A stretch of DNA of 25,466 nt from Methylohalomonas sp964522485 (lineage in GTDB: Bacteria > Pseudomonadota > Gammaproteobacteria > Methylohalomonadales > Methylohalomonadaceae): NCBI GenBank assembly GCA_964522485.1, contig CAZFUS010000031.1, positions 1-25,466 of the forward strand, in the 5' to 3' direction. A program made the translations under genes and the position numbers. Under the pieces are notes generated by a model. That model was not told the origin of the DNA. It ran no database searches and saw only the letters and a program-made list of their open reading frames with translations. Positions within the stretch are counted from its first letter, which is position 1. The number at the start of each line of letters is the position of its first letter. Of the stretch, positions 1-6,795 are shown one piece after another.

Positions 1-56
1 ACGTCGTTCGCGAGTCGCCTTAAACGGCTGAGCGCTATACTGAGTTGTGCCGGCAC
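1..56 (-). CDS. possible 5' fragment of a further phage-like gene
   Basis: On the minus strand an open frame runs off the window edge from a possible GTG start at 54-56. The start is preceded by a purine-rich GGAGGGCAGG stretch that could act as a ribosome binding site. The visible peptide begins VPAQLSIALSRLRRLAND and looks helical. It would lie about 30 bases downstream of the phage-like gene ending at 86, as expected in a phage gene string. Too little is visible to name it, and chance is a real possibility. Confidence 0.2.
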   Translation of the reverse strand, partial: MPAQLSIALSRLRRLAND

Positions 57-85
57 CGGGTCATTACCTGCCCTCCCACCGTAGG

Positions 86-748
86 TCAGCTTTTCAACTT
101 CATCCCCCTTGCATCGTGTAGCGCCGCCAGCTTTTGCAGGATTACCGGGTCATACGCGAGGGACGTAGTGAATATATGCTGTTCAGCGTCCGCGAAGGCC
201 GCGGTGGACAGAACGCTCTTCAGATAGTTTTCGGCCTTATACGCCGCCTCTTTGAACTTCTCTTCGCCTTTAAAGAAGTAACTCGCTGTATCATGCAGTT
301 CCTTTTTGCCTTCATCATCCATAGGGAACGGCTCGTCAGCTTGCCAGTTCGCATGGTGCACGAAACGGTTAAGAACCATAGAACCAACATCACGGGGGAG
401 CTTAGCGTCTAAACAGAGCTGTTTGATAGACTCGATATGCCCGCTGTCCATGGTCTCTGGTACAACCATGCTCGGGTTTAACTTATACTCAGATGCGTCT
501 GCCGCCGGCTCATACATGGGGGCAAGGGCGCTTTCCTCGCTGCTATAAGGCGAATTCGGGTCTAGCGTCATGGTCTTGCTCCGCATGTGCTCCGGTGTTT
601 GTCCATTGAAGTAGATATAAGCCCGCAATTCTTTGAACTGGCGTTTGTCCGCAAGGGTGGCGGTCCCCTCCGCCATACGGCCTTTTATCTCGCTGAACTG
701 CGCTTGCGCTTGCTCGTGCGTGGCGATACTCAACGGCAACACCTTCAC
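86..748 (-). CDS. phage-like hypothetical protein, 5' end probably truncated
   Basis: This is a 220-residue acidic, mostly helical protein with no signal peptide, membrane segment or catalytic motif that I recognise. Its composition (many A, E, K, D) and position beside an integrase remnant suggest a phage structural or scaffold-like protein. That is inference, not recognition. The only in-frame start is a GTG at 746-748. It has a stop codon two codons upstream (752-754) and no Shine-Dalgarno sequence. The upstream DNA reads as the interior of an integrase gene on the other strand. The gene therefore probably lost its natural 5' end when two phage-derived pieces were joined near 750. It ends with TGA at 86-88. 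Confidence 0.5.
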   Translation of the reverse strand: MKVLPLSIATHEQAQAQFSEIKGRMAEGTATLADKRQFKELRAYIYFNGQTPEHMRSKTMTLDPNSPYSSEESALAPMYEPAADASEYKLNPSMVVPETMDSGHIESIKQLCLDAKLPRDVGSMVLNRFVHHANWQADEPFPMDDEGKKELHDTASYFFKGEEKFKEAAYKAENYLKSVLSTAAFADAEQHIFTTSLAYDPVILQKLAALHDARGMKLKS

Positions 749-752
749 ATCT

Positions 753-1034
753 CAGGTTAGCCGGGCACTGAAAGGCACGCGGTATGAGCAGGTCACATTT
801 CACTGTCTGCGGCACGCTTACGGGTCCTATCTGATACACCTTGGCGGACGCTGGAACACCTACACAGTGGCGCAGCGGCTCCGAAATTCCACGGCCATGG
901 TAGAGAGCACCTATGGCCACGGGACGGGCATCGAAGCGGCAGATATTGAAGCAGCGGCCAGACGTACCGTTTCGGGACTATCAGTGGTAAATGGTGGTAA
1001 AGCTGTGACACCGTCCCGGGCTAAGGCTGGGTAA
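753..1034 (+). pseudogene. C-terminal fragment of a tyrosine recombinase (phage integrase)
   Basis: The plus-strand frame from about 753 encodes the catalytic C-terminal third of a phage-type tyrosine recombinase. The HxxR box is visible as FHCLRHAYGS, followed by the region before the nucleophile, RLRNSTAMVESTYGHG, whose Tyr is the likely nucleophile. Where the family usually has LGH, this protein has LRN, so a catalytic histidine appears to be lost. The N-terminal core-binding domain and first catalytic Arg are missing. In-frame codons before 753 are antisense of the neighbouring phage-like gene, so there is no native start. It ends at 1032-1034 with TAA. I judge it a non-functional remnant of an integrated element whose other parts lie to the left of the window or are deleted. 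Confidence 0.75.
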
Positions 1035-1169
1035 TCAACACGTTACAAGGCATTACATAAGCTGCCATATGTGAAAGAATTATCACTGCATTGTCGGCCA
1101 CGCGCAAAGCGGAAGCCGGATTAGTACAATAGAATAACTTTCAATGACTACGGACTACAGGAACGAGCC

Positions 1170-1718
1170 ATGAACTTTTACGATGCCAGCCGGGATACTC
1201 TGAATTTCATTGTCCGCGCCATTGGTCTGGTGCTGTTGCTGTTCGGGCTATGGCTCGCACTGAAAGTGCTGTATGAAGCGTGGGATCTGTATCATGAGCC
1301 AGCACGCATCGAACGTTTTGCCAAGGCAGTCGAGGAAGGCTCGAACATCGACCGCAGCATCGCACCCCTGCAGTTCGAGGCACTGGGCGGCGGCAAAACA
1401 CAAACCGATGATACTGCCGCCCTGAATGCCTACGGCGAGGAGGCCGGGCAGTCACAAGCACAACCGGATGCATCACAAAGCGACCCGCGCTATCGCTTCC
1501 GGCTGTCGTATTACATTGCCTGGATCCTTGCCCTGCTGCTGCTCCTCCTGCTGGCGCGTATCGCCCTGGGCGCGATGCGCACCGGGGGTGAGCTTGTCCT
1601 GTATGAGACCCAGATGAAACGTTTTGCACGTGAACTGGTGCGTGAAACGGTTCGCGGCCGGCGAAGCGAAGAAGACGAACAGCGTGCCGGCTCCAGCACG
1701 GAGGATCGGCGCTACTAG
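1170..1718 (+). CDS. two-helix membrane protein of unknown function
   Basis: This is a 182-residue protein with one hydrophobic helix near residues 12-34 and a second, very leucine-rich one near 113-134. The helices are separated by an acidic, Gln/Asp-rich loop of about 75 residues. The C-terminal tail (after about residue 140) is charged and rich in Arg and Glu. The ATG at 1170 has an AGGA ribosome binding site at 1159-1162. It stands alone on the plus strand between the integrase remnant and the end of the convergent L,D-transpeptidase gene. The family is not recognised. The loop is likely periplasmic and both termini cytoplasmic if the positive-inside rule holds, because the C-terminal tail is basic. 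Confidence 0.75.
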   Translation: MNFYDASRDTLNFIVRAIGLVLLLFGLWLALKVLYEAWDLYHEPARIERFAKAVEEGSNIDRSIAPLQFEALGGGKTQTDDTAALNAYGEEAGQSQAQPDASQSDPRYRFRLSYYIAWILALLLLLLLARIALGAMRTGGELVLYETQMKRFARELVRETVRGRRSEEDEQRAGSSTEDRRY

Positions 1719-1719
1719 T

Positions 1720-1747
1720 CGCGACTCTTCCTGCTCGAATAGTCGCG
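1720..1747. repeat. inverted repeat after the membrane-protein gene
   Basis: CGCGACT (1720-1726) is repeated inverted as AGTCGCG (1741-1747) around a 14-base loop, two bases after the stop codon at 1718. There is no T-run, so it may be an mRNA 3'-end stabiliser rather than a terminator. Confidence 0.4.
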
Positions 1748-1804
1748 GCCCGGGTTATTTTGCCGGGACCGAGTACCCCCGGCGATGGATCCAGCGGTAC
1801 TATC

Positions 1805-1843
1805 GCCGCGGCAAGCGGCCCCGCAAGATTCGCGGCTCTTTTT
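1805..1843 (+). terminator. weak terminator candidate between convergent genes
   Basis: Two short GC stems lie here: GCCGC/GCGGC (1805-1819) and CCGC/GCGG. On the plus strand they are followed by CTCTTTTTCC (about 1836-1845). They sit between the convergent ends of the membrane-protein gene and the L,D-transpeptidase gene. The stems are short (4-5 bp), so the call is tentative. Confidence 0.35.
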
Positions 1844-1848
1844 CCATC

Positions 1849-2337
1849 CTATTCACTAATAACCACTGGCGTTCCGACTTCCACCTGTTCGAACAGTTCG
1901 ATAACATCGGCGTTGCGCATGCGGATACAGCCGCGCGAGCCGGGCACGCCGATTTCTATGTCATCAGGTGTGCCATGGATATAAATATAGCGGTTATAGC
2001 TGTCGACCTCGCCGCCACAGTTTTTGCCATCCTCGGTCCCGGCCAGCCACAGGATGCGCGTCAGGATCCAGTCGCGTTCCGGCTTCACCTGCCTGAGTTC
2101 GGGGGCGTACAGCTCGCCGGTAGGCCGCCGGCCGACAAACACGGTTCCCGGCTCGCAACCGGCACCGATCTTCTCGGCGATTACATGCACCCCGCGCGGC
2201 GTACAGAAGCTGTCCTGGCGCTCGCCGGCACCGTTGCGGGCAGTGGAAACGGCATAGGCTTTGATACAGTGATCGCCCTGATACAGCGACAGTTGCTGCC
2301 GGGCAATATCGACCTCGATACGGTGGCCGGTATTCAT
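1849..2337 (-). CDS. L,D-transpeptidase (YkuD domain), no signal peptide
   Basis: This 162-residue protein is essentially a single YkuD domain. These enzymes use an active-site cysteine to cross-link peptidoglycan stem peptides, or to attach proteins to them, via meso-diaminopimelate. The signature is visible: His121 in YIYIHGT and the Ser134-Arg-Gly-Cys137-Ile-Arg block. There is no N-terminal signal peptide. The frame opens directly into the fold with MNTGHRIEVD, so export is unexplained. Its ATG (2335-2337) overlaps the TGA of the substrate-binding-protein gene by ATGA, indicating translational coupling. It is the last gene of the run that starts at cysM. Enzyme family is confident; substrate and location are not. 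Confidence 0.88.
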   Translation of the reverse strand: MNTGHRIEVDIARQQLSLYQGDHCIKAYAVSTARNGAGERQDSFCTPRGVHVIAEKIGAGCEPGTVFVGRRPTGELYAPELRQVKPERDWILTRILWLAGTEDGKNCGGEVDSYNRYIYIHGTPDDIEIGVPGSRGCIRMRNADVIELFEQVEVGTPVVISE

Positions 2338-3836
2338 GACCTGGTCCGGTGTACGGTTATCAGACCATCATAACTGCCATCGGCGGGTAACGGATAATCA
2401 ACAATACCGGGACGCTTGGCCAGTACATTATCTTCATACCATAACGGTACGTACGGCAGCTGTTCGTGCAGACGTTCCTGCAATTGCCGATAGACGGCGC
2501 TCTGTTCGTCCAGATCGGCGATGGTAGCGGTGCTTTCAATCAGTTCATCGGCGATCGCATCGGAGTAGCGGCCTCGGTTGGCGCCGGTGGGCGGCAGCGA
2601 CTCGCTGTGAAAGACATACCGGAAAATGTCCGGCAGCTTCAGTCCCACCCAGGACAGACTGTACATCTGGAATTCACCGGCCTTGATGTCAGAGTAAAAT
2701 GTACCCCAGTCATAGCTCCGGATTTCGACGTCGAAACCTGCCTGCTCCAGCTGATACTGGATGATCGTGGCCAGACGGATGCGCGCCGGGTTGTTCGAGG
2801 TTTTATAGACCAGATGCGGCCGGTTGTCCGCGTCATAACCGGCGGCCCGCAGCAGGGCCCGGGCCTGTTCCGGATCATATTCATAATTCTGCAGATCCGG
2901 ATGCCCGGCCCAGTGACCGGGCGGCAGCAGTGAACCGGCCAGGCGTGCGGCATCACCGAGCACCTGCTCGATTATCGCCTGTCTATCGATTGCATGCGCG
3001 ATCGCAAGCCGCACGGTACGATCACCGACCAATGGGTCATTCATGTTGAAACCCAGGTAACTGAAGATGGAACCGCGGCTGGTGCGGACTTCAACACCCT
3101 CGCGATCACGCATCCAGTCGAGCAATTCCTGCGGCAGATCGCCCTGGGCCAGATCGATCTCGCCACGCATGAGTTTCAGCACCCGCACGATCGGATCCTT
3201 GACCGTGACGATATCGAACCGCTGACGATCACGCTCGCGCTCCAGCACCAGCCGTTCTTCGGAAGGCCAGCGCAGCAGCCGCAGCGGTCCGCTGCCGATC
3301 GGTTCCCGGCCGAAGGGATGATCCCGGGCCAGTTTGTCCGCCGGCAAAATCCCCAGTGTCAGCCGTCCCGGAAACAGCGGATCGGGTTCGTTAAGATGAA
3401 AGATCACGGTATATTCGTCCACGGTTTCAATACGTTCGACCATGGTCAAAGCGCCGCGATGCGGCGACGCGGTATCCGGATCCAGCACCGACCGGAATGT
3501 GGCGGCGACATCGGCGGCGGTCAAACGGCTGCCGTCGTGAAAACGCCGGCCGGAATCGCCCAGCTTGAAGCGATAGGTCGTGGCGTCCGGCTGCTGCCAC
3601 TGCGCGAGTTCCGCGACCGGCCGATTGTCATCATCAAAATCCACCAGGCTGCGGTACAGCAACCGGTTGACGCGGTGGGAGGCAGCATCGGTGGCATAGC
3701 GCGGATCCAGTGTAACCGGCCCGGCGGCGATCCCCAGCCGGATGGTGTCCGGTCCCGATGATTCACTGCAACCGGTCAACAACAAGCCGCAAAAGATAGC
3801 CAGCCAGGCTGCGATGCGCCGCGCTTTACCCATCAT
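2334..3836 (-). CDS. peptide-type ABC transporter substrate-binding lipoprotein (SBP_bac_5), orphan
   Basis: This is a 500-residue family-5 solute-binding protein (OppA/DppA type), as shown by GPVTLDPRYATDAAS near the N-terminus, FHDGSRLTAADVAATFRSVLD, and the C-terminal RLHEQLPYVPLWYEDNV stretch. The N-terminus is a lipoprotein signal ending in the lipobox LLTGC, so the protein should be tethered in the periplasm. Such proteins capture peptides, or in some cases nickel or opines, for an ABC importer. No permease or ATPase gene is nearby. The ATG at 3834-3836 overlaps the end of rlmD by 11 bases, with a second in-frame ATG right after it. The stop overlaps the L,D-transpeptidase start. That pairing suggests murein peptides as ligand, by inference only. 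Confidence 0.9.
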   Translation of the reverse strand: MMGKARRIAAWLAIFCGLLLTGCSESSGPDTIRLGIAAGPVTLDPRYATDAASHRVNRLLYRSLVDFDDDNRPVAELAQWQQPDATTYRFKLGDSGRRFHDGSRLTAADVAATFRSVLDPDTASPHRGALTMVERIETVDEYTVIFHLNEPDPLFPGRLTLGILPADKLARDHPFGREPIGSGPLRLLRWPSEERLVLERERDRQRFDIVTVKDPIVRVLKLMRGEIDLAQGDLPQELLDWMRDREGVEVRTSRGSIFSYLGFNMNDPLVGDRTVRLAIAHAIDRQAIIEQVLGDAARLAGSLLPPGHWAGHPDLQNYEYDPEQARALLRAAGYDADNRPHLVYKTSNNPARIRLATIIQYQLEQAGFDVEIRSYDWGTFYSDIKAGEFQMYSLSWVGLKLPDIFRYVFHSESLPPTGANRGRYSDAIADELIESTATIADLDEQSAVYRQLQERLHEQLPYVPLWYEDNVLAKRPGIVDYPLPADGSYDGLITVHRTRS

Positions 3837-5169
3837 GTTCGAACAAGGCCAGCGCTTCGACATGCGCGGTGTGCGGAAACATATCCAGAACGCCGGCGGT
3901 CACCAGACGGAAGCCGTGTGTATGAACCAGGATACCGGCGTCGTGCGCCAGGGTCCCCGGATTGCAGGAAACATAGGCGATGCACCGTACGCCGCGCCAG
4001 TTCAGCTGGCGAATGATCGCTTCGGCGCCGCTGCGTGGAGGGTCCAGGATGACGTGCTCATAGCGGCGATGCATGAACGCCGCCTGCAGATCCCTGGCGG
4101 CGAGATCGGCACGAAAGAACTCCGCATTATCCAGATCGTTGCGTGCGGCATTGGCACGCGCGCGTTCGACCAGTCCGGCATCGCCTTCGACACCGGTCAC
4201 CCGGCCGGCATGACGCGCGAGCGGCAGGGAAAAATTGCCCACGCCACAGAACAGATCCAGTATGCGATCGTCGGCCCGAGGTTTGAGCCAGTCGATCACG
4301 GCATTGACCAGCGACCGGTTAATGACCGGATTGACCTGGGTAAACTCGGTCGGGGCAAATTCGAACACGACATTGTGGTCCGGCAGGCCGTAGCTCAGGG
4401 TCGCCGGTGTATCGCTGTCAAGTGGCACGATACTGTCGGGACCGGCCGGCTGCAGATAAAAGCGCACAATGTAACGACGCTCGAAGTCGCGCAGCAATTC
4501 ATGGTCGCCGGATGTCAGCGGTGCCAGATGGCGCAGTACCAGGGCAACCTGGGAATCACCGATGGCAGCCTCAATCTGCGGCACCTGCCGGTAGACAGTC
4601 ATGGTTCCTATCAGGTCGGCCAGTGGCCGCAGGATTTCACCGACCGCCGGGTGCAGTATCTCGCAGCTTTCCAGTTCGGCGATGTAGGGACTGTCGCGTT
4701 CACGAAAACCGACCAGCACCTTATCTTTCTTATCGACGTACTTCACGCCCAGCCGTGCCTTGTGCCGGTAACCCCAGACCGGTGCGGTCATCGGCAGTCG
4801 CTCGGCTGTCGGCTGCACGTTACCGATATGCTGTAACTGCGCCATCAGGACCGCCTGCTTGTGCGCGATCTGGGAGCCGGGATCCAGATGCTGCAGCCGG
4901 CAACCGCCGCACAGCCCGAAATGCGGACAACGCGGTTCGACCCGATCCTGACTGGCATTGATGACCCGAGTCATCACCGCCTCGTCGAAGCGGCCGCGCC
5001 GGGACCGGTAACGCGCGCGCACGATCTCGCCCGGCAGGGCGCCGTCAATGAAAGTCGCCTTGCCATCGATGCGCGCGACGCCACGCCCTTCGGGCGACAG
5101 CGAATCAATCACGGTTTCAAAAACGGCGCGGGAATCGGGCGACTGACGGCGGGACACGGCTGATAACAA
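3826..5169 (-). CDS. rlmD: 23S rRNA (uracil-1939-C5)-methyltransferase RlmD
   Basis: This 447-residue enzyme is of the RumA/RlmD family, which methylates U1939 of 23S rRNA using S-adenosylmethionine. A TRAM RNA-binding domain occupies about residues 15-75. It is followed by the iron-sulfur cysteines C81, C87 and C90 (CPHFGLCGGC), with a fourth in the later ESCEILHP segment. The methyltransferase domain shows the AdoMet motif DLFCGVGNFSLPLA, the DPPRSG motif, and the catalytic-cysteine block YVSCNPGTLAHD. The length matches the family. It starts 12 bases after the exonuclease gene and overlaps the start of the substrate-binding-protein gene. The cysM-rlmD proximity is familiar from gammaproteobacteria, although here four genes separate them or sit beside them. 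Confidence 0.95.
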   Translation of the reverse strand: MLSAVSRRQSPDSRAVFETVIDSLSPEGRGVARIDGKATFIDGALPGEIVRARYRSRRGRFDEAVMTRVINASQDRVEPRCPHFGLCGGCRLQHLDPGSQIAHKQAVLMAQLQHIGNVQPTAERLPMTAPVWGYRHKARLGVKYVDKKDKVLVGFRERDSPYIAELESCEILHPAVGEILRPLADLIGTMTVYRQVPQIEAAIGDSQVALVLRHLAPLTSGDHELLRDFERRYIVRFYLQPAGPDSIVPLDSDTPATLSYGLPDHNVVFEFAPTEFTQVNPVINRSLVNAVIDWLKPRADDRILDLFCGVGNFSLPLARHAGRVTGVEGDAGLVERARANAARNDLDNAEFFRADLAARDLQAAFMHRRYEHVILDPPRSGAEAIIRQLNWRGVRCIAYVSCNPGTLAHDAGILVHTHGFRLVTAGVLDMFPHTAHVEALALFEHDG

Positions 5170-5181
5170 TTTAACGTGGAA

Positions 5182-5973
5182 TCAGTGGCGGGCATCGGCC
5201 CGGGACCAGGCTGCAAGAAACTCATCGAAATGCGGTTTCGATTCAGCCTGAAGATAATCGCGCAGCGACTGACATTCGCCTTCATACCATTCCCGGCTGC
5301 GGCGACCGCGCAGCAGCTCGAAGCGCAGATACACCAGGTAGGTATTCAGCACATCGGTTTCGCAGTAGTCACGGATACCAGCTACGTCGTCGGCCAGAAA
5401 CCGATCCCAGACGTCGGCGCCGGTGATATCGAGCTTGCCTGGCAAACCGAGCATGGTCGCGATCTCGTGCAGGGGCGCGCAGGCCCGGCCTTCGTAACCG
5501 GACAGCACATCCATGAGATCGGTATGGCGCTGGTGGAAGCGGTTCAGATAATTGTTGAAACGGAACGACTGATCGTCGTCACCGGTATCCCAGTAACGCG
5601 GCGCCGGTACGCCATGCAGCAGTGCACGGTAATGCAGCACCGGCAGATCAAAGCCGCGGCCGTTCCAGCTCACCAGCACAGGACTGTAGCGTTCGATACC
5701 GTCAAAAAACCGCTGCACCAGTTCGGCTTCGCCGGAATCGACGTCGCCCAGCGACCACAGACTCAGCTTGTCTTCATGACGCAGCAGCACCGAGATAGCA
5801 ACAACGCGCTGCAGGTGATGGCGAATGAAATCGCTCTGGCCAGCGGTTTCCTGGCGCCGCCGGCTGAACATGACCTCGGCCGTTTCGCGATCACTCAGAC
5901 CCTGCAGATTGTAGAGGCGTCCGGCAGATTCGGTGTCCGGAACGGTCTCGATGTCGAAAACCAGGGTCGTCAT
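5182..5973 (-). CDS. predicted 3'-5' exonuclease, PolB exonuclease-like (DnaQ/RNase H fold)
   Basis: This 263-residue protein matches the stand-alone family related to the proofreading domain of DNA polymerase B. The DEDD metal ligands can be placed as D7 and E9 in VFDIETVPD (Exo I), D109 in SWNGRGFDLPVLHYR (Exo II), and D207 in YCETDVLNTYLVYLR (Exo III). The DLMDVLSGY segment lies between the last two. It should degrade single-stranded DNA or RNA 3' to 5' in the cytoplasm, but the biological substrate of this family is poorly known. It is flanked by the YdbL-like lipoprotein gene (20 bases upstream) and rlmD (12 bases downstream), so it is almost certainly co-transcribed. Confidence 0.88.
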   Translation of the reverse strand: MTTLVFDIETVPDTESAGRLYNLQGLSDRETAEVMFSRRRQETAGQSDFIRHHLQRVVAISVLLRHEDKLSLWSLGDVDSGEAELVQRFFDGIERYSPVLVSWNGRGFDLPVLHYRALLHGVPAPRYWDTGDDDQSFRFNNYLNRFHQRHTDLMDVLSGYEGRACAPLHEIATMLGLPGKLDITGADVWDRFLADDVAGIRDYCETDVLNTYLVYLRFELLRGRRSREWYEGECQSLRDYLQAESKPHFDEFLAAWSRADARH

Positions 5974-5993
5974 AAGCCGCCGTACTTTTAGTC

Positions 5994-6668
5994 TTACTTT
6001 CTGACCCAGTTACCCGAGCCATCCTGGTACCACCATCCGGACGGTGCATTGGCCACCCAGCGCTCGGCAAAGATGGCCTTGATATCAGGTTCCCATTCCG
6101 GATGGCCGTTGGTGCTGGCAATTTCCCGGTACAGCGACGCGCGATCACTGTTCTCATTGGATACCAGTTTCTTGACCGTGTTGCGATCCTTGAGCGGCAC
6201 CGCCGAGTCATCGCGAATGGTAATGAAACCGTTGCGATCCATGCCCACCGCGCCGCTGTTGTAAAACGGCTTGAGCTGTTCATGGCGCGCACTCATTGAG
6301 TTTTTGAGTTTATTGATACCCGGCGTTGAGATGTTGATATCGGGCTGTTGGGCATGGACAGGCGTGACCAGAAAATTCACCAGGGTTGCCAACGGCCATG
6401 GCACGGCGGAGCCATCAACACCCGACTGCGGATCATCCAATATCTCCTGCGGCATTTTGTCCGGCGTATCAGCCGGCACCTGATCGGGTTGCACCGACTC
6501 ATCGGCCGGAATCTCGCTTTTCGGCAGCGATTCGCCATAGACCTCGCGGATGAACCGATCGGCGGCTTTTTCCGCCGCAGCCGCCGGAAAATAGATATTG
6601 ACCGTCACACAGGCGGTCAGCAACAGCAGGCTGCCCAGCAGCGAAAAACGTGGCGCGGGCTTGTTCAT
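5994..6668 (-). CDS. YdbL-like DUF1318 lipoprotein
   Basis: This is a 224-residue lipoprotein. The signal MNKPAPRFSLLGSLLLLTAC ends at the lipidated Cys and runs into VTVNIYFPAAAAEKAADRF, the hallmark of DUF1318/YdbL proteins. The C-terminal half carries the conserved DUF1318 body, from PDINISTPGINKLKNSM through RDDSAVPLKDRN to GWWYQDGSGNW at the end. A Pro/Asp-rich linker of about 60 residues joins the two. In E. coli, YdbL acts with YdbH and YnbE in phospholipid transport between the inner and outer membranes. The start is set at the ATG 6666-6668 because it gives a canonical lipoprotein signal; the frame stays open upstream to 6773. It follows the YdbH-like gene by 127 bases. Confidence 0.85.
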   Translation of the reverse strand: MNKPAPRFSLLGSLLLLTACVTVNIYFPAAAAEKAADRFIREVYGESLPKSEIPADESVQPDQVPADTPDKMPQEILDDPQSGVDGSAVPWPLATLVNFLVTPVHAQQPDINISTPGINKLKNSMSARHEQLKPFYNSGAVGMDRNGFITIRDDSAVPLKDRNTVKKLVSNENSDRASLYREIASTNGHPEWEPDIKAIFAERWVANAPSGWWYQDGSGNWVRK

Positions 6669-6795
6669 GTCAGGCGCTCCCTTGATCAGACAATAACGTG
6701 GCATTCGCATTTGTCCGTTAGACATTGGAACAATGGCTTGATTCTCGGTGTTCCAGTTTGATCCGAAATTCAACTATAACTTCAAGTATACCTGT

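Noticed and set aside
2994..3761. 255-residue plus-strand frame
   Set aside because: Antisense of the substrate-binding lipoprotein gene, which has a clear lipobox and family motifs.
3742..4836. 364-residue plus-strand open frame
   Set aside because: It is antisense to rlmD, whose motifs are unmistakable. The plus-strand peptide has no recognisable domain and reflects GC-rich codon shadowing.
5176..5991. 271-residue plus-strand frame
   Set aside because: Antisense of the exonuclease gene, which has all DEDD motifs in the minus frame.
6718..6795. ynbE-like remnant
   Set aside because: The VIVEFRIKLEHRE stretch loosely resembles the YnbE core, but it lacks a start codon, signal and lipobox, and the match is too short to list as a gene.
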